Source of the DNA: Branchiostoma floridae
Lineage: Eukaryota; Chordata; Leptocardii; Amphioxiformes; Branchiostomatidae
Length of the DNA stretch: 60,000 nucleotides
Direction of reading: 5' to 3'
NCBI RefSeq assembly: GCF_000003815.2
Contig: NC_049986.1
Location: forward strand, 13,029,876-13,089,875
The position numbers and the translations under genes were made by a program. Below, piece by piece: positions 34,706 through 46,149 of this stretch (its first letter is position 1; each line of letters begins with the position of its first letter). The notes below the pieces were generated by a model, which made no database searches, had not been told where the DNA came from, and saw only the letters and a program-made list of their open reading frames with translations.

Positions 34706-37357
34706 TTACTGGTTGTATGTGTCAACGTTAGTATTGGCATTTGCCGTTTCTTTGTATGCATCACTGGCTTGCATGTGTGCCCGAACAGGTAATAAGTCAA
34801 CGTTTCCCTGACGTCTATTCACTTCCTCTTGATTTTGACTTTGAGGCTGGTACAGGACATTGGCCCTTGCCTCACCGTACGGACTGATAGTGACATCATC
34901 ATACTCGTCATCGATCTCTGCGTACTCGTGGGGAGGTTCACCTGAGTCGTTGTTGGGGCTGTTGTCGTTTGATTGATTGTCATTAGCAGTGTTTGAAGTA
35001 ACCGCTTGGTTACCCGGCTGAAGTGGAAGTTCCTGAAACCTACGGACACGGTTAAAGTCCTTGCAAATAGATATGATACCTGCTGCAAGCATGGCGACCA
35101 ATACGCTAACTGTCATCAAGCTTATCATCTGGCCAATGCTAAATGTTCTGTATCTGTCAGGTCCATTGCCATTTAAGATAATGATATCTTCATGTGTGGA
35201 CACTTTCGTCGATTCTGTAGATATTGTTTGCAATGTACTCTTGTCGACTTTTGTTGAAAATTGTGTCACTGCTGGCAATGTTGTCGCTGGTGGCAATGTT
35301 GTGGTTCCATCTGGGAGGAACGTTACATTTGTCACAACTATCGTTGCTGAGGATGACCCAGATGTTGTTGTGACAGTACACTTCAGAATACCTCCTTGGA
35401 GGTCTTGCATCGTGTGGACGTCGGTCTTAAGAATGCTTATTGTTTTTCCAACGAATTGTCCACAAGGGTCACAAGACAAAATCCCTGTTCGGTTTTTCTC
35501 AGTATTCCAACCTTCTGGTCTGAAATATGTTTGTTGAGTAACATTTATCTGGCCAAACGTTTGTTCGATGATACCAGTGCTCATGTACAGTTCCCTGTTA
35601 GAAAGTCTTAAGTTGTCCCTGTTTGGGATAACCCACGTGATCTGGGGCTGGTCTTCCCAAAATGCCTCACATTTGTAGGACAGGCCGCCATGTTGTCTGG
35701 TAACATGGACAACCGGAGAAGCACAAGTGAACATGCTTGGTGGAACATAGGAGAGAGGTTTTTCTGCTAACTGAGGTGGGTAGTTGCAGACTAGATTTTT
35801 TCTAACGTCTATCATTGGCAAAATGCGAAACCCGTGCCGTCTAAGCCAGTCATTAGAACATGTACAACGGAATGGATTGCCCGCAAAGCGAATTTCGCCA
35901 TTGCCTCTTATCGCATAGCTCTTCAGAGCTAGCATCACTCTGTTCCAAGATACCTCAAGAGCTGTGAGTCGATTATGACTCAAGTCGACTATTTGGAGAC
36001 CTTCGATATATCGAAGAGTGTTGGGATCGAACAATAATATGTCGTTGTATTTCAAAGACATAGTTTTTAGGCATTTAGGCCAAAGCATGCTCCCTTCTAT
36101 TGTCTGTATGCTGTTGTGATCAATATTTAGATGCCTTAAAGACAGTAGGTGTTGAAACACTCCGTTGCCAACATTACATATTTCATTGTTGCTCAGGTTT
36201 AGTAGATGCAGTCCTCCTAACCCTGTGAAGTAATCCTGACGAAGTAATGACAGTCTGTTGTGAGCAAGGCTTAGTATCCGCAGACGAGGAAGAGTCAGAA
36301 ACGCGTTTGGCTCGATCACAGATATTTGGTTGGAGCTCAGAAGTAGATCTGTCAAATTTGTTAAGCAGCAGAAGGTGTTTTCTTTTAAAATGGTGAGCGA
36401 CGTTTCTTTGATTTGAAGCACCTGAAGGCTAGAAAGGTTTTCGAAGTCTTTGTTGTCAATTACGCCCACATTTCCAGGTCCGATGTACAAATAGTGAAGC
36501 CCGGTAAGATCTGACCTTCGCAGCCCTGGAATGGAACACATGTGTTTAATTGATGCCAAGAGGGCCTATGAGTTTTGAACCGCGAAGATGCCCACTAAGG
36601 GCAAATCAGAGTCTCTTCATTTAGATCCGAGTGTACGTGATGGACCAACCTTTTACTAACATTGCTATAAATGACCATATATAATCATTTACATGATCTG
36701 ATAAAAACTGTTATATTTGCTAGTGAGCAGCTCAATACTTTCTTTCAACACAGCTTCTTTGTGTTTATGAATGAATCAACAATGATTCGCAATCAAATGC
36801 TGCAGCTCCGTATTTCACGAAACATACACAGCCCAGTATATAACGATAACCAAAGTTTACGTCAGAATTTGCTGGGATGTTTTTTAACTAGTAACCTGAC
36901 CAACGTATAACATTCAAAATCATATCTAAGTTGTTTTGGGGGGCATTTTTCTACCATATAGGTTTTCGTTCATAGTCATACTTTAGTTTTACTGCATACC
37001 TGTTTTGTAAAATATTACTCTCGGGGTCATTCATGTTATATTTGTAAACTTGAACAAAATCACGTTACACCTACCTGATGTTCCCTTCAGATCGTAAGGC
37101 CTCAGCACCAATGTGGACAGACTCGACGGAAGAATCCGGTACAGGTTCTGCCAGTCCGTGTCGGCAGAAACGTTGCAGACTGCGCACAGTTTCTCAGTCT
37201 GGTCAAACTCTGACCCAGCACAGTTACTGCCGCTGACCACACAGTTTGGCTCTACTGACTTCGCCGTTTCGTCCATACGTTTTTCACTCTTCCCATAGTT
37301 CGCAAATACTATAATAAACAAAGCTAAGGTAAAGAGTGGTACCTGACTTAAAGCCAT
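34706..37357 (-). CDS. LRR-Ig transmembrane receptor 1 (subgroup I)
   Basis: Two exons, 37357-37075 and 36525-34706, joined in phase, giving 700 aa. Exon 1 carries the signal peptide (MALSQVPLFTLALFIIVFA) and a Cys cap, CVVSGSNCAG to CAVCNVS. Exon 2 carries about seven LRRs (about 110-300), a C-terminal cap (NPFRCTCSNDWLRRHG to FTC, about 312-360), one Ig domain (Cys in SYKCEAFW to LKCTVTT, about 375-478) and a Thr/Pro-rich stalk. A transmembrane helix follows at about 559-581, then a tail of about 119 aa. The tail has HEYAEIDDEYDDVTISPYG and VLYQPQ, i.e. four tyrosines. This matches the amphioxus LRRIG receptor architecture. A role in adhesion or pathogen recognition is likely from family knowledge; the ligand is unknown. 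Confidence 0.9.
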
Positions 37358-37463
37358 TTGTAAAACGTCTCCGAATGTGCACTACTGAGATTCTGAACAA
37401 TTTGACGTGGTGCTACGATGTGCCTGCTGCGGGGTGATTCCTTCGAGTGTCTTCTTTTTTGAG

Positions 37464-37503
37464 TCGACGTCATCAACGAGTAGCGCGATTCATATTCATA
37501 AGA
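37464..37503 (-). promoter_or_regulatory. Conserved upstream block of LRR-Ig gene 1
   Basis: On the minus strand TTATGAATATGAATCGC is followed by TACTCGTTGATGACGTCGA, about 105-145 bp upstream of the ATG. The same block precedes genes 2 and 5, in a spacer that is otherwise more diverged. GATGACGTC is CRE/ATF-like. Probably core promoter sequence. Confidence 0.5.
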
Positions 37504-38014
37504 TACCGACTCGTCCGTTTATCACTTTCAGGGGGCAGCTGAGATTTTATTCACACTTTTCTTATTCCGTAACAATACTGGGTATAGATCCACCACGGAC
37601 CGTTTGTTTTGAAGAAAATTGCTTATCATTTAAAATGACAAACGTGTTTCTTAGTTGCTTTTTTGCCTTTGCCATGTTACTTCCGTGTGTTTTACCTATA
37701 TCCTTATCTTGTGTCTGAAGTATCTCATTGTGCTCATGTCGACAGTTAATCATCCTACTGAGACACGGCAAGCTTTGCGTCTCCTGATTACTTTCCCTAG
37801 CAAGCCTCGGCTGAATACATGAATAATTACAGTATTGTGTTTCCATTTTCCTTTGGTTCTTTCATACGCCCCATACTCATGTTAATTTTTTCACGAATAT
37901 TCTCTGATATGGTTTGCAATGTTGGTCGGACTTGGTCCCTTTCCTAACTTCCCGTGCGGAAATACAAAGTAGTTAGCTTATGAATAACCGATTTCTGATT
38001 GTCCATAAACCTAT
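37504..38014. other. Spacer between LRR-Ig genes 1 and 2
   Basis: No gene. The whole spacer from ATG to next stop is 680 bp and is recognisably similar to the gene 3-4 (673 bp), 4-5 (682 bp) and 5-6 (733 bp) spacers. The duplication unit therefore includes promoter and 3' flank. Confidence 0.6.
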
Positions 38015-38020
38015 TTTATT
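38015..38020 (-). terminator. Poly(A) signal of LRR-Ig gene 2
   Basis: AATAAA on the minus strand, 18 bp after the stop codon of gene 2. Confidence 0.5.
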
Positions 38021-38037
38021 TATGATTCGGATGTCCT

Positions 38038-40690
38038 TTACTGCTTGTATGTGGCAACATTAGTATTGGTATTTACCGTTCCGTTGTATGTATCACTGGT
38101 TTGCATGTGTGCCCGAACAGGTACGTCAACGTTTTCCTGACGTCTATTCACTTCCTCTTGATTTTGACTTTGTGGCTGGTACAGGACATTGGCCCTTGCC
38201 TCACCGTACGGGCTTATAGTGACATCATCATACTCGTCATCGATCTCTGCGTACTCGTGAGGAGGTTCACCTGAGTCATTACAGGGACTGTTATCGTTTG
38301 ATGGACAGTCATTCACAGCACTAGTGTTTAAAGTTTTCGCTTGGTTACCCGGCTGAAGTGGAAGGTCCTGGAAGTTCCTACAAATAGATATGATTCCTGC
38401 TACAAGCATGACGATCAATACGCTAACTGTCAGACTTGCTACCTGGCCATTGCTAAATGTTCTGTATCTGTCAGGTCTATTGCCATTCAAGATAATGATG
38501 TCTTCAAGTGTAGACACTTTCACAGACTCTGTAGTTACTGTTTGCAAAGTCTTCTCGTCGACTTTTGTTGAAAGTGACGTCGCTGGTGGCAATGTTGTGG
38601 TTTCATCTGGGAGGAATGTTACATTTGTCACAACTATAGTTGCTGAAGAAGACCCAGATGGCGTTGTGACAGTACACTTCAGAATACCTCCTTGGAGGTC
38701 TTGCATCGTGTGGACATCGGTCTTAAGAATGCTTATTGTTTTTCCAACGAATTTTCTACAAGAGTCACAAGACAAAATCCCTGTTAGGCTTTCCTCAGTA
38801 TTCCAACCTTCTGGTCTGAAATATGTTTGTTGTGTAACATTTATCTGGCCAAACGTTTGTTCGATAACGACAGTGGCCATGGACGATTCCCTGTTAGAAA
38901 GTCGTAAGGTGTCTCCGTTTGAAACAACCCACGTGATCTGGGGTTGGTCTTCCCAAAATGCCTCACATTTGTAGGACAGGCCGCCATGTTGTCTGGTAAC
39001 ATGGACAACCGGAGAAGCACAAGTGAACATGCTTGGTGGAACATAGGAGAGAGGTTTTTGTGCTAACTGAGGTGGGTAGTTGCAGACTAGATCTTTTCTG
39101 AGATCTGCCAATGGCAAAATGCGAAACCCGTGCCGTCTAAGCCAGTCATTAGAACATGTACAGCGGAATGGATTGCCGGCAAAGCGAAGTTTACCATTGT
39201 CTCTCCCCGCATTACTTTTCAGGGCTAGCATCGCACTGTTCCAAGATATTCCAAGAGCTGTGAGTCGATTATGACTCAAGTCGACTATTTGGAGATCTTC
39301 GATAAAACGAAGAGTATGGGGATCGAACGAAAATATGTCGTTGTATTTCAAAGATAGAGTTTTCAGGAATTTAGGCCAGAACATGTTCCCACCTCCTATT
39401 GTTTGTATCCTGTTGTGATCAATATTTAAATGCCTTAAAGACAGGAGGTGTTGAAACACTCCATTGTCAACATTGCATATCTTATTGCTGCTCAGGTTTA
39501 ACACATGTAATCCTCCCAACCCTGTGAAGTAATCCTGACGAAGTAAAGACAGTCTGTTATCAGTGAGATTAAGTGTCCGCAGACTAGGAAGTGTCAGAAA
39601 CGCGTTTGGCTCGATCACAGAGATTTGGTTGGAGCTCAGAAGTAAATCTGTTAAATTTGTTAAGAAGCAGAAGGTGCTTTCTTTTACAACGAAGATTGAC
39701 GTTCCCTTGACTTGAAGCACTTGAAGGCTAGAAAGGTTCTCGAAAGAGTTGTTGCTTATAACGCGTAGCTTTCCAGGTCCGATGTACAAATAGTGAAGCC
39801 TGGTAAGATCTAACCTTTGAAGGCCTGGAAGTAAATAAGTGTCGTTTAATTGATATACCGAGGACCTATGGTTATTGAAACGCGAGGCTGCCTACCGAAG
39901 GGAAGGCGGAGCCTTTACGTTGAGATCTGAGTGTACGGGATGGACAAGCTTAGGAAACCTTTTTAGGAAAACTTATTTTACTGTAAATGATCAGGAAACA
40001 TGTACAAATCATCAAATTTGGTTGTTGGTCACTTGGCCAATGTATATCTTTCATAATCATATTTTAAGTTCTTCGTTTGGATATTTTTGTGCCACACATT
40101 TTATGATAATACATGTAACTTTTATTTATGATAATAACGTTTATTGCAAGACTATGCCCGAAGGCTAATCAAAAACAAACAGTGGCATACAGAATTGTAT
40201 ACTTAAAGAATGAAAATGAAATTGATCAGCTAAAAAGAAAATGACATCTGTTCCAAATTTAAAATTTACTTAAACACTTTTAGATGTTTGACTTCTTCAT
40301 CATTTTGTTCATATCCTGTACTTTTCTTGTATACTAGCTTGGTAAAATGTTAGTCTCGGGTACATTTATGTTATATTTGTAAACTTGAACAATTACATTG
40401 CACCTACCTGATGTCCCATTCAGATCGTAAGGCCTCAGCACCAATGTGGACAGACTCGACGGAAGAATCCGGTCCAGGTTCTGCCAGTCCGTGTCGGCAG
40501 AAACGTTGCAGACTGCGCACAGTTTCTCAGTCTGGTCAAACTCTGACCCAGCACAGTTAGCACTGCTGACTTCACAGTTTGGCTCTACTGAATTTGCCGT
40601 TCCGTCCATAAATTCTTGACTCTTACCATAGGTCGCGAATACTACGATAAACAAAGCTAAGGTAGAGAGTGGTACCTGACTTAAAGCCAT
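38038..40690 (-). CDS. LRR-Ig transmembrane receptor 2 (subgroup I)
   Basis: Exons 40690-40408 and 39824-38038, 689 aa. Same architecture as gene 1: signal peptide MALSQVPLSTLALFIVVFA, Cys cap, about seven LRRs, NPFRCTCSNDWLRRHG cap, Ig domain, stalk, transmembrane helix at about 552-571 (TVSVLIVMLVAGIISIC). The tail is identical to gene 1 over HEYAEIDDEYDDVTISPYG. Its stalk is about ten residues shorter (one ATTLPAVTQF-type stretch missing). An in-frame ATG 29 codons upstream (40777) could extend the N-terminus, but paralogues start at MALSQ and the hydrophobic segment follows it directly. Gene 1 is its closest relative in the array, with gene 4 also close. Confidence 0.9.
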
Positions 40691-40796
40691 TCTAATATAC
40701 GTCTTCGCATGTGCAGCAAAATCTTGAACGTTTATGGTATGCTTGCTGGAATACGTGCCTTCTGTGGTATGATTCATTTTACTATCTGCTTTTTGG

Positions 40797-40838
40797 TATC
40801 GACGTCATCAACGAGTAGGGCTATTCATATTTATAGAC
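40797..40838 (-). promoter_or_regulatory. Conserved upstream block of LRR-Ig gene 2, TATA-like
   Basis: Minus strand TCTATAAATATGAATAGCC followed by TACTCGTTGATGACGTCGA, about 110-150 bp before the ATG. This copy contains a good TATAAATA, placing transcription start about 30 bp downstream. Confidence 0.5.
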
Positions 40839-41330
40839 TGGTCCGTTGATACCCTTAAGCCCCTCCTTTCCTGACCAGATTTACATGAGACAGCCGAGAT
40901 AACATTGTATACTTCTCTTTTCGCAGCAATATTGGGTATACCTCTATCGCGGACCGTTCAATTGCTTCGTGTTTCATATAATCTTAGCTGCTTTTTTTGT
41001 TTTACTTTGTCATTTTGTCATGTTACTTCGAGATGCCCTGTACCTCAGTGACGTAGCCCATTGCTTTGCCTGTGTCTAAATTGTCTCGTTGTGCTTTTGT
41101 CGACAAATGTATCTCACAAGAAATCATGGTACTAAGACGCGGCATCCTTTTCATCCGCCGATTGCTTTTCTGTAGCAAGCCTCGGTTCAAGAAAGATTAG
41201 AGCGTCGCATTTCCGATTGATTCTTTGATGTATACGCCCTATATATGTTATTTTTGTTCAGCGAATATCCTCTGATATGGTTTGCGACGTCAACTTCCCA
41301 TGTGGAAATTCAACGTAGTCCTGATTGGAC

Positions 41331-42800
41331 AAAGGTGTATTGTGCGCATGCCCACAGGACCCCATCAACACTTTTAGTATACGACACTTAGAAAATATGA
41401 GTTTTGTGGATTTTTGGCCATTTTCGACTACAATTGATATTTTTCCTTCTATGTCCTTGCATTAAAACCAAATGACCTGAAATTTGGTATGGGGATGTGC
41501 ATATCACGTGTCCACAGTACTTTATATTCACTTCTGGTATACATCGCTTTGAAATTGTTGACTTAAGGGATTTTTTGCCATTTTTAAAAGAAAAAAAAAC
41601 GTATAGTATTGGCTCCTGCGCCATTGTATAAAAACCAATTGATCTGAAATTTGGTATGAGGGAGCATACGGTACGTGCCCATAGGAATCCATTCGCACTT
41701 GTACATCACTTAATATTGTTTGATTTTTGTTGTTGCCAATTTTGACCAAAATGTAGATTTTTAGTTCCTGTGCCTTGAAGTAACCAACTGATCTAGAATT
41801 TGGTATCTGGGTTTAGCACTAGGAATGAAAACTGGGTAACATATACATGTCCATTTTGCATAGATAGGGCTGTTCCGGAATAAACCATTCTTGTATGGGG
41901 GACTTTTTAAAAATCCATTTTGGAGTGGGATGATGTTTTGGATTAGGGCAATTTCTGCAAAAAGTCAATATGTAACAGAATTTGTTTTGCATTGGGATGG
42001 GGATGGATTGAAATTTGATGTATTTGCTAGTGATAGTCGGTTTGGGGTTGGTCAGCCATTTTTATCTCCATGGAAAATGGAGATATAGTTTTGGGTGTGT
42101 CTGTCTGTCTGTCTGTCTGTCTGTGTTGGTGTTTCCGGATAATTGTGGTCAACATAACTCAGTAACCTCTGGATAGATTACGATGATATTTGGTAAGTAA
42201 GTAGGTGTTAAGAAGACAAAGGTCAATGTCAATTTTGGGCCCCCTGGTATGTGACCTTGGTACGTTTTTTTGGATGTGCTGTGGTTTAAATTTTTTGGTG
42301 GCAAATAGCTAATGACGTAAGGAATAGATGATGTATGTTGGGTCCCCTAGCAGGTTGCTCTGGAACTGCAGGGGTGTTTATTTCAAAATCTTCTTGGGAG
42401 GATAACTAACCAAGGGAACGACAAATTTAGATGATATTTGGTATGTAAGTAGTTTTGACAGAGATGTACATCCTAAAGTGCAAATTATGCAAACTGGCAC
42501 TTAATTTGCATAATTAATGAGGGAAATCTATATTTGTAGTGTTTTCCATTATAGGACTCAAATACCTGTGGTATGTGTAGTTTGTGGTTGGTGGAACATT
42601 ATCAGATAACAATTATGCAAATTCGGTCCTAATTTGCATGAAAGTGCTATAATTCTTCTCAATATTATATTATTGGACAATCAACATTGGGACCGGCATA
42701 AGTTATTTAAAGGTGTACATAACCAAGCATAGATTATATAAATGTGGAAGTAATTTGCATAATCGGACTATTTCATGGAGATATGAGGTCTACGAACTCT
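41331..42800. repeat. Repeat block inserted between LRR-Ig genes 2 and 3
   Basis: This spacer is 2134 bp against about 680 bp elsewhere in the array, and the excess lies here. About 41340-41860 is a degenerate tandem of ~160-bp units marked by CTGAAATTTGGTATG or CTAGAATTTGGTATC (about 41479, 41643, 41793). From about 42060 an element starts with the hairpin TATCTCCATGGAAAATGGAG and a (CTGT)n tract at 42101-42124. It runs to a CATGGAGATATGAGGTC end near 42775-42791, 25 bp before the gene 3 stop. There is no coding capacity. Confidence 0.6.
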
Positions 42801-42824
42801 TGTTCTTTATGGTTTAGATGCACT

Positions 42825-45476
42825 TTACTGGTTGTAGGTTGCAACATTTGTATTGGTGTTTACCGTTACTTTGTATGCATCAGAAGCTTGCCTTTGTGTC
42901 TGAACAGGTGTGTCTATGTTTTGCTCTCGTACATTTGATTCCTCTTGATTTTGTGTGTGAGGCTGGTACAGAACATTGGCCCTTGCCTCACCGTACGGGC
43001 TTATAGTAACATCATCATCCTCGTCATCGATCTCTGCGTACTCGTGAGGAGGTTCACCTGAGTCATTACAGGGGCTGTTGTCGTTCGATGAACGGTCATT
43101 CATAGTATTTGCAGTGACCACTTGGTTTTCCTGATAACGGGGAAGGTCCTGAAACCTATTGTTAATGTTTTTACAGTAAGCTATGGAGGATGCAACTATC
43201 ATAACCATTAGGACACTGACTAATGCACTTACTGCCTGGCTCATACCAAATGCTCTGTTCGCGCCTTCACTATCCCCATTTAAGATAATGACGTAACCAT
43301 CCGACTCAGTTGGGTCCAGTTCTGAACCAACTGTTCCAAATGATTCGTCAGTACGTTCTGTCGAAGAAGACACTATTTGGGGGTATGTCGAAGGTGGCAG
43401 TGTCTGAGAATCAGCTTCCGATGCCTCTAGATCTGAGGGCGATGTTACATTCGCTACAACTACCATTGCTGAAGAGATTCCAGATGTTGATGTGGCTGTG
43501 CATTTGAGATCACCGCCTTGGAACTCTTGTATCTTTTGGATATTGATATAAATAATACTAGTTGTTTTTGCAACGAATTGCCCGCAAGCGGTACATGTAT
43601 AAGGTGCACGTGTGATCTTTGATTGATCTTCCTCAACATTCCAGCCTTCTGGTTTGAATGTCGTTTGTTGCGTTATGTTTATCTGGGCGAATGTTTCTAT
43701 GGTTACGCCGGTAGTCATTTTGGACAGCAAAAGCCGGTCCCCATTCGGAAGGACCCATGTGATCTGTGGCTGGTCTTCCCAGAATACCTCGCATTTGTAG
43801 GACAGGCCGCCATGTTGTCGAGTTACCTGAACGACCGGAGCAGCACAAGTGAACATCGTTGGTGGAACATCGGGAAAAGATACACCCTTAAACTGGGGTG
43901 GGTAACTGCAGATTAGATTTTCTTGTATGTCTCTTATTGGCAACATGCGAGATCCGTATCGTCTCAGCCAGTTGTTAGAACATGTACAACGAAATGGATT
44001 GCCTATAAATGTAACATGAAAGTCTCGTTTTGGCCTTGAAATTCGCAATGCGTAGTTCCAAGAGTCTCCAAGTACTGTGAGGCGGTTATGACTCAAATCT
44101 ACATTTTGGAGTTTAGGAAACTGACGGATTTGTAGGTTGTGTGGATTGAACACCGTTATGTCGTTGTATTTCAAGGACAGAGTTATCAGAGTTTTAGGCC
44201 AAATAGAATTGCTGCTTTCTATTGCTTTTAGTCTGTTGTGATCGATATTCAAGTGTCGCAAAGACAGGAGCTGTTGAAACACTCCTTTGTCAACATTACA
44301 TATATCATTGCTGCTTAAGTTCAGCTGATGTAGTCCTCCCAACCCTGTGAAGTAATCCTGACGAAGTAACGACAATCTGTTATTAGCGAGATTAAGTGTA
44401 CGCAGACTAGGGAGTGCCACAAACGCGTTTGGTCTAATCACAGATATTTGGTTGGAAGTCAGACTCAAAGCAGTTAATCTTGTTAAAGAATAGAAGGAGC
44501 GTTCCTTTATAACTGCAATCAGCGTTTCCGTAATGTGAAGTACCTGAAGATTGGAAAAGTTATCGAAATCTTTGTTGCCCATTGCTCGCACCTTTCCAGG
44601 TCCAATGTGCAAGCGGTGTAGCTCGGTAAGATTTAACTTTTGAATGCCTGGAAGTAAACACATTGTCGTTATACGTTACCGGCTAGCAAAAGGGCCTAGG
44701 ATTACTGAGACGCCAGGACATCCACATAAGGACACATCAGGGCCTTTTCTTTGAGATCCAAGTGTACGGAATGGAGCAAGAGACAACCTGTCTGACATTA
44801 TTGCAAATGATAATGACACAGCTTATATTTCAAAAAGAAATTTATGCGTTTGCTGGTAAGTAGGACTACACTTTCTTTCAACAAAGATCTTTTGATAAAT
44901 CAACGATGATGTTCAATAAACCTCTGAAGTTCAGTATTTCACAAAATATATATAGCCCAGCCTGTAACAATTTCCTATGTCTACCGTGGAATTTTCTTAA
45001 ATATAAATCAACGTGCCGTTCGGTATCTTTCAAAATCATACTTTTGGTCATGCATTTGCATATTTCTGTTCACATTCTGTAGTTTTCTTGCATAGTTAAT
45101 TTTGCAAAATGTGACATTTTCGGGTGCATTTTTTTATTTATGCTATTTCTACATTTTGATAAAGGAAGAAAAGTGTTCACTTACTTGATGTTCCGTTCAG
45201 AGCGTAAGGCGTGAGGACCAATTCGAACAGACTCGACGGAAGAATCCGGTCCAGGTTCTGCAAGTCCGTGTGGGTAGAAACGTTGCAGACTGCGCACCAT
45301 TGTCTAACACGGTCGATGCTTGACCCAAGGCCAACACAGTTACTACTAATGACTTCACAGTACCTCTCTGCTGGATCCGTCGTGCCACCCAAAGATACCC
45401 CACTCCCAAAGCTTACGAATACAATGATAAACAAAGCTAGGGTATAGCTAGAGAGTGGTACCCGACTTACAACCAT
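42825..45476 (-). CDS. LRR-Ig transmembrane receptor 3 (subgroup II)
   Basis: Exons 45476-45185 and 44647-42825, 704 aa. Exon 1 is the most diverged of genes 1-5: MVVSRVPLSSYTLALFIIVF, then CVGLGSSIDRVRQWCAVCNVS. Exon 2 has about seven LRRs, cap NPFRCTCSNNWLRRYG, Ig (YKCEVFWEDQPQITWV to LKCTATS), and a longer subgroup II stalk with TERTDESFGTVGSELDPTES. The transmembrane helix is at about 565-588 (ALVSVLMVMIVASSIAYC). The tail keeps HEYAEIDDE but has DDD in place of the YDD of genes 1-2, so the second tyrosine is lost. VLYQP and the C-terminal ATYNQ are kept. Confidence 0.9.
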
Positions 45477-46149
45477 TTCTAATATGTCTTTGTATAGTGG
45501 ATCGTAAGAATGCGATGCGTGTTGTACGGTCGTACGTACGCCTGCCGGACTATGTGCCTTCTGTGGTGTGATTTATTCCTATTTTGCTGTTTACTTGTGC
45601 CATCGACGTCATCATTGTGTAAATCCATCCATAGTCATTAGATAAAAATTGTCTCGATGATCACCTCAAGGCCTTCCTGTACTTCAAATGATTCATGCGA
45701 GACAACCATGATTGCATTGCAAGCTTTACATTCCTTTCCGGTATTAGCTATATAGCTGACCCAATACTTTGTTTTGAACAAAACGTCTGAGCAGTTGAAA
45801 TGATTGATTCCCATGTATTTTACGTGTATCGGTTAAAGTATCATAATTTCGCTTTTGCCAGTAAATCTATCTTACAAATTACAATTATTAATCTTATCAT
45901 CTATTGCTTTGCTGCAGCAAGCCTTTGAAGCTAAGAGTATTCTGTTTTCATTTGTTTACTTGATTCTTTTGTACGCCATATATCCCTGTTATTTTTAATG
46001 AATATTCTATATTCTCTGGCATGATTTTGCTACAATGAAACATTTTCCTCATCTCCGGGCGATAGATCCAGTGTAGTAAGTCAATGATTAACCAGTTTCG
46101 GGTTGTCCATCAGCCTATTTTTTTTGACTGATGGACAATTTGAGGTCCT
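45477..46149. other. Spacer between LRR-Ig genes 3 and 4
   Basis: No gene. The 673-bp spacer has a partial copy of the upstream block (CATCGACGTCATCATTG at about 45601) and the shared 3' flank sequence of the array. Confidence 0.5.

Noticed and set aside
34845-34930. ITAM or ITIM in the LRR-Ig tails
   Set aside because: YAEI and YDDV are only three residues apart, too close for an ITAM. The residues two before each Tyr (His, Asp) do not fit an ITIM.
38390-38974. Long antisense frames opposite LRR-Ig exons (also 35061-35537 and 46450-47037)
   Set aside because: They mirror the conserved coding sequence of the sense genes and appear at the same place in each paralogue.
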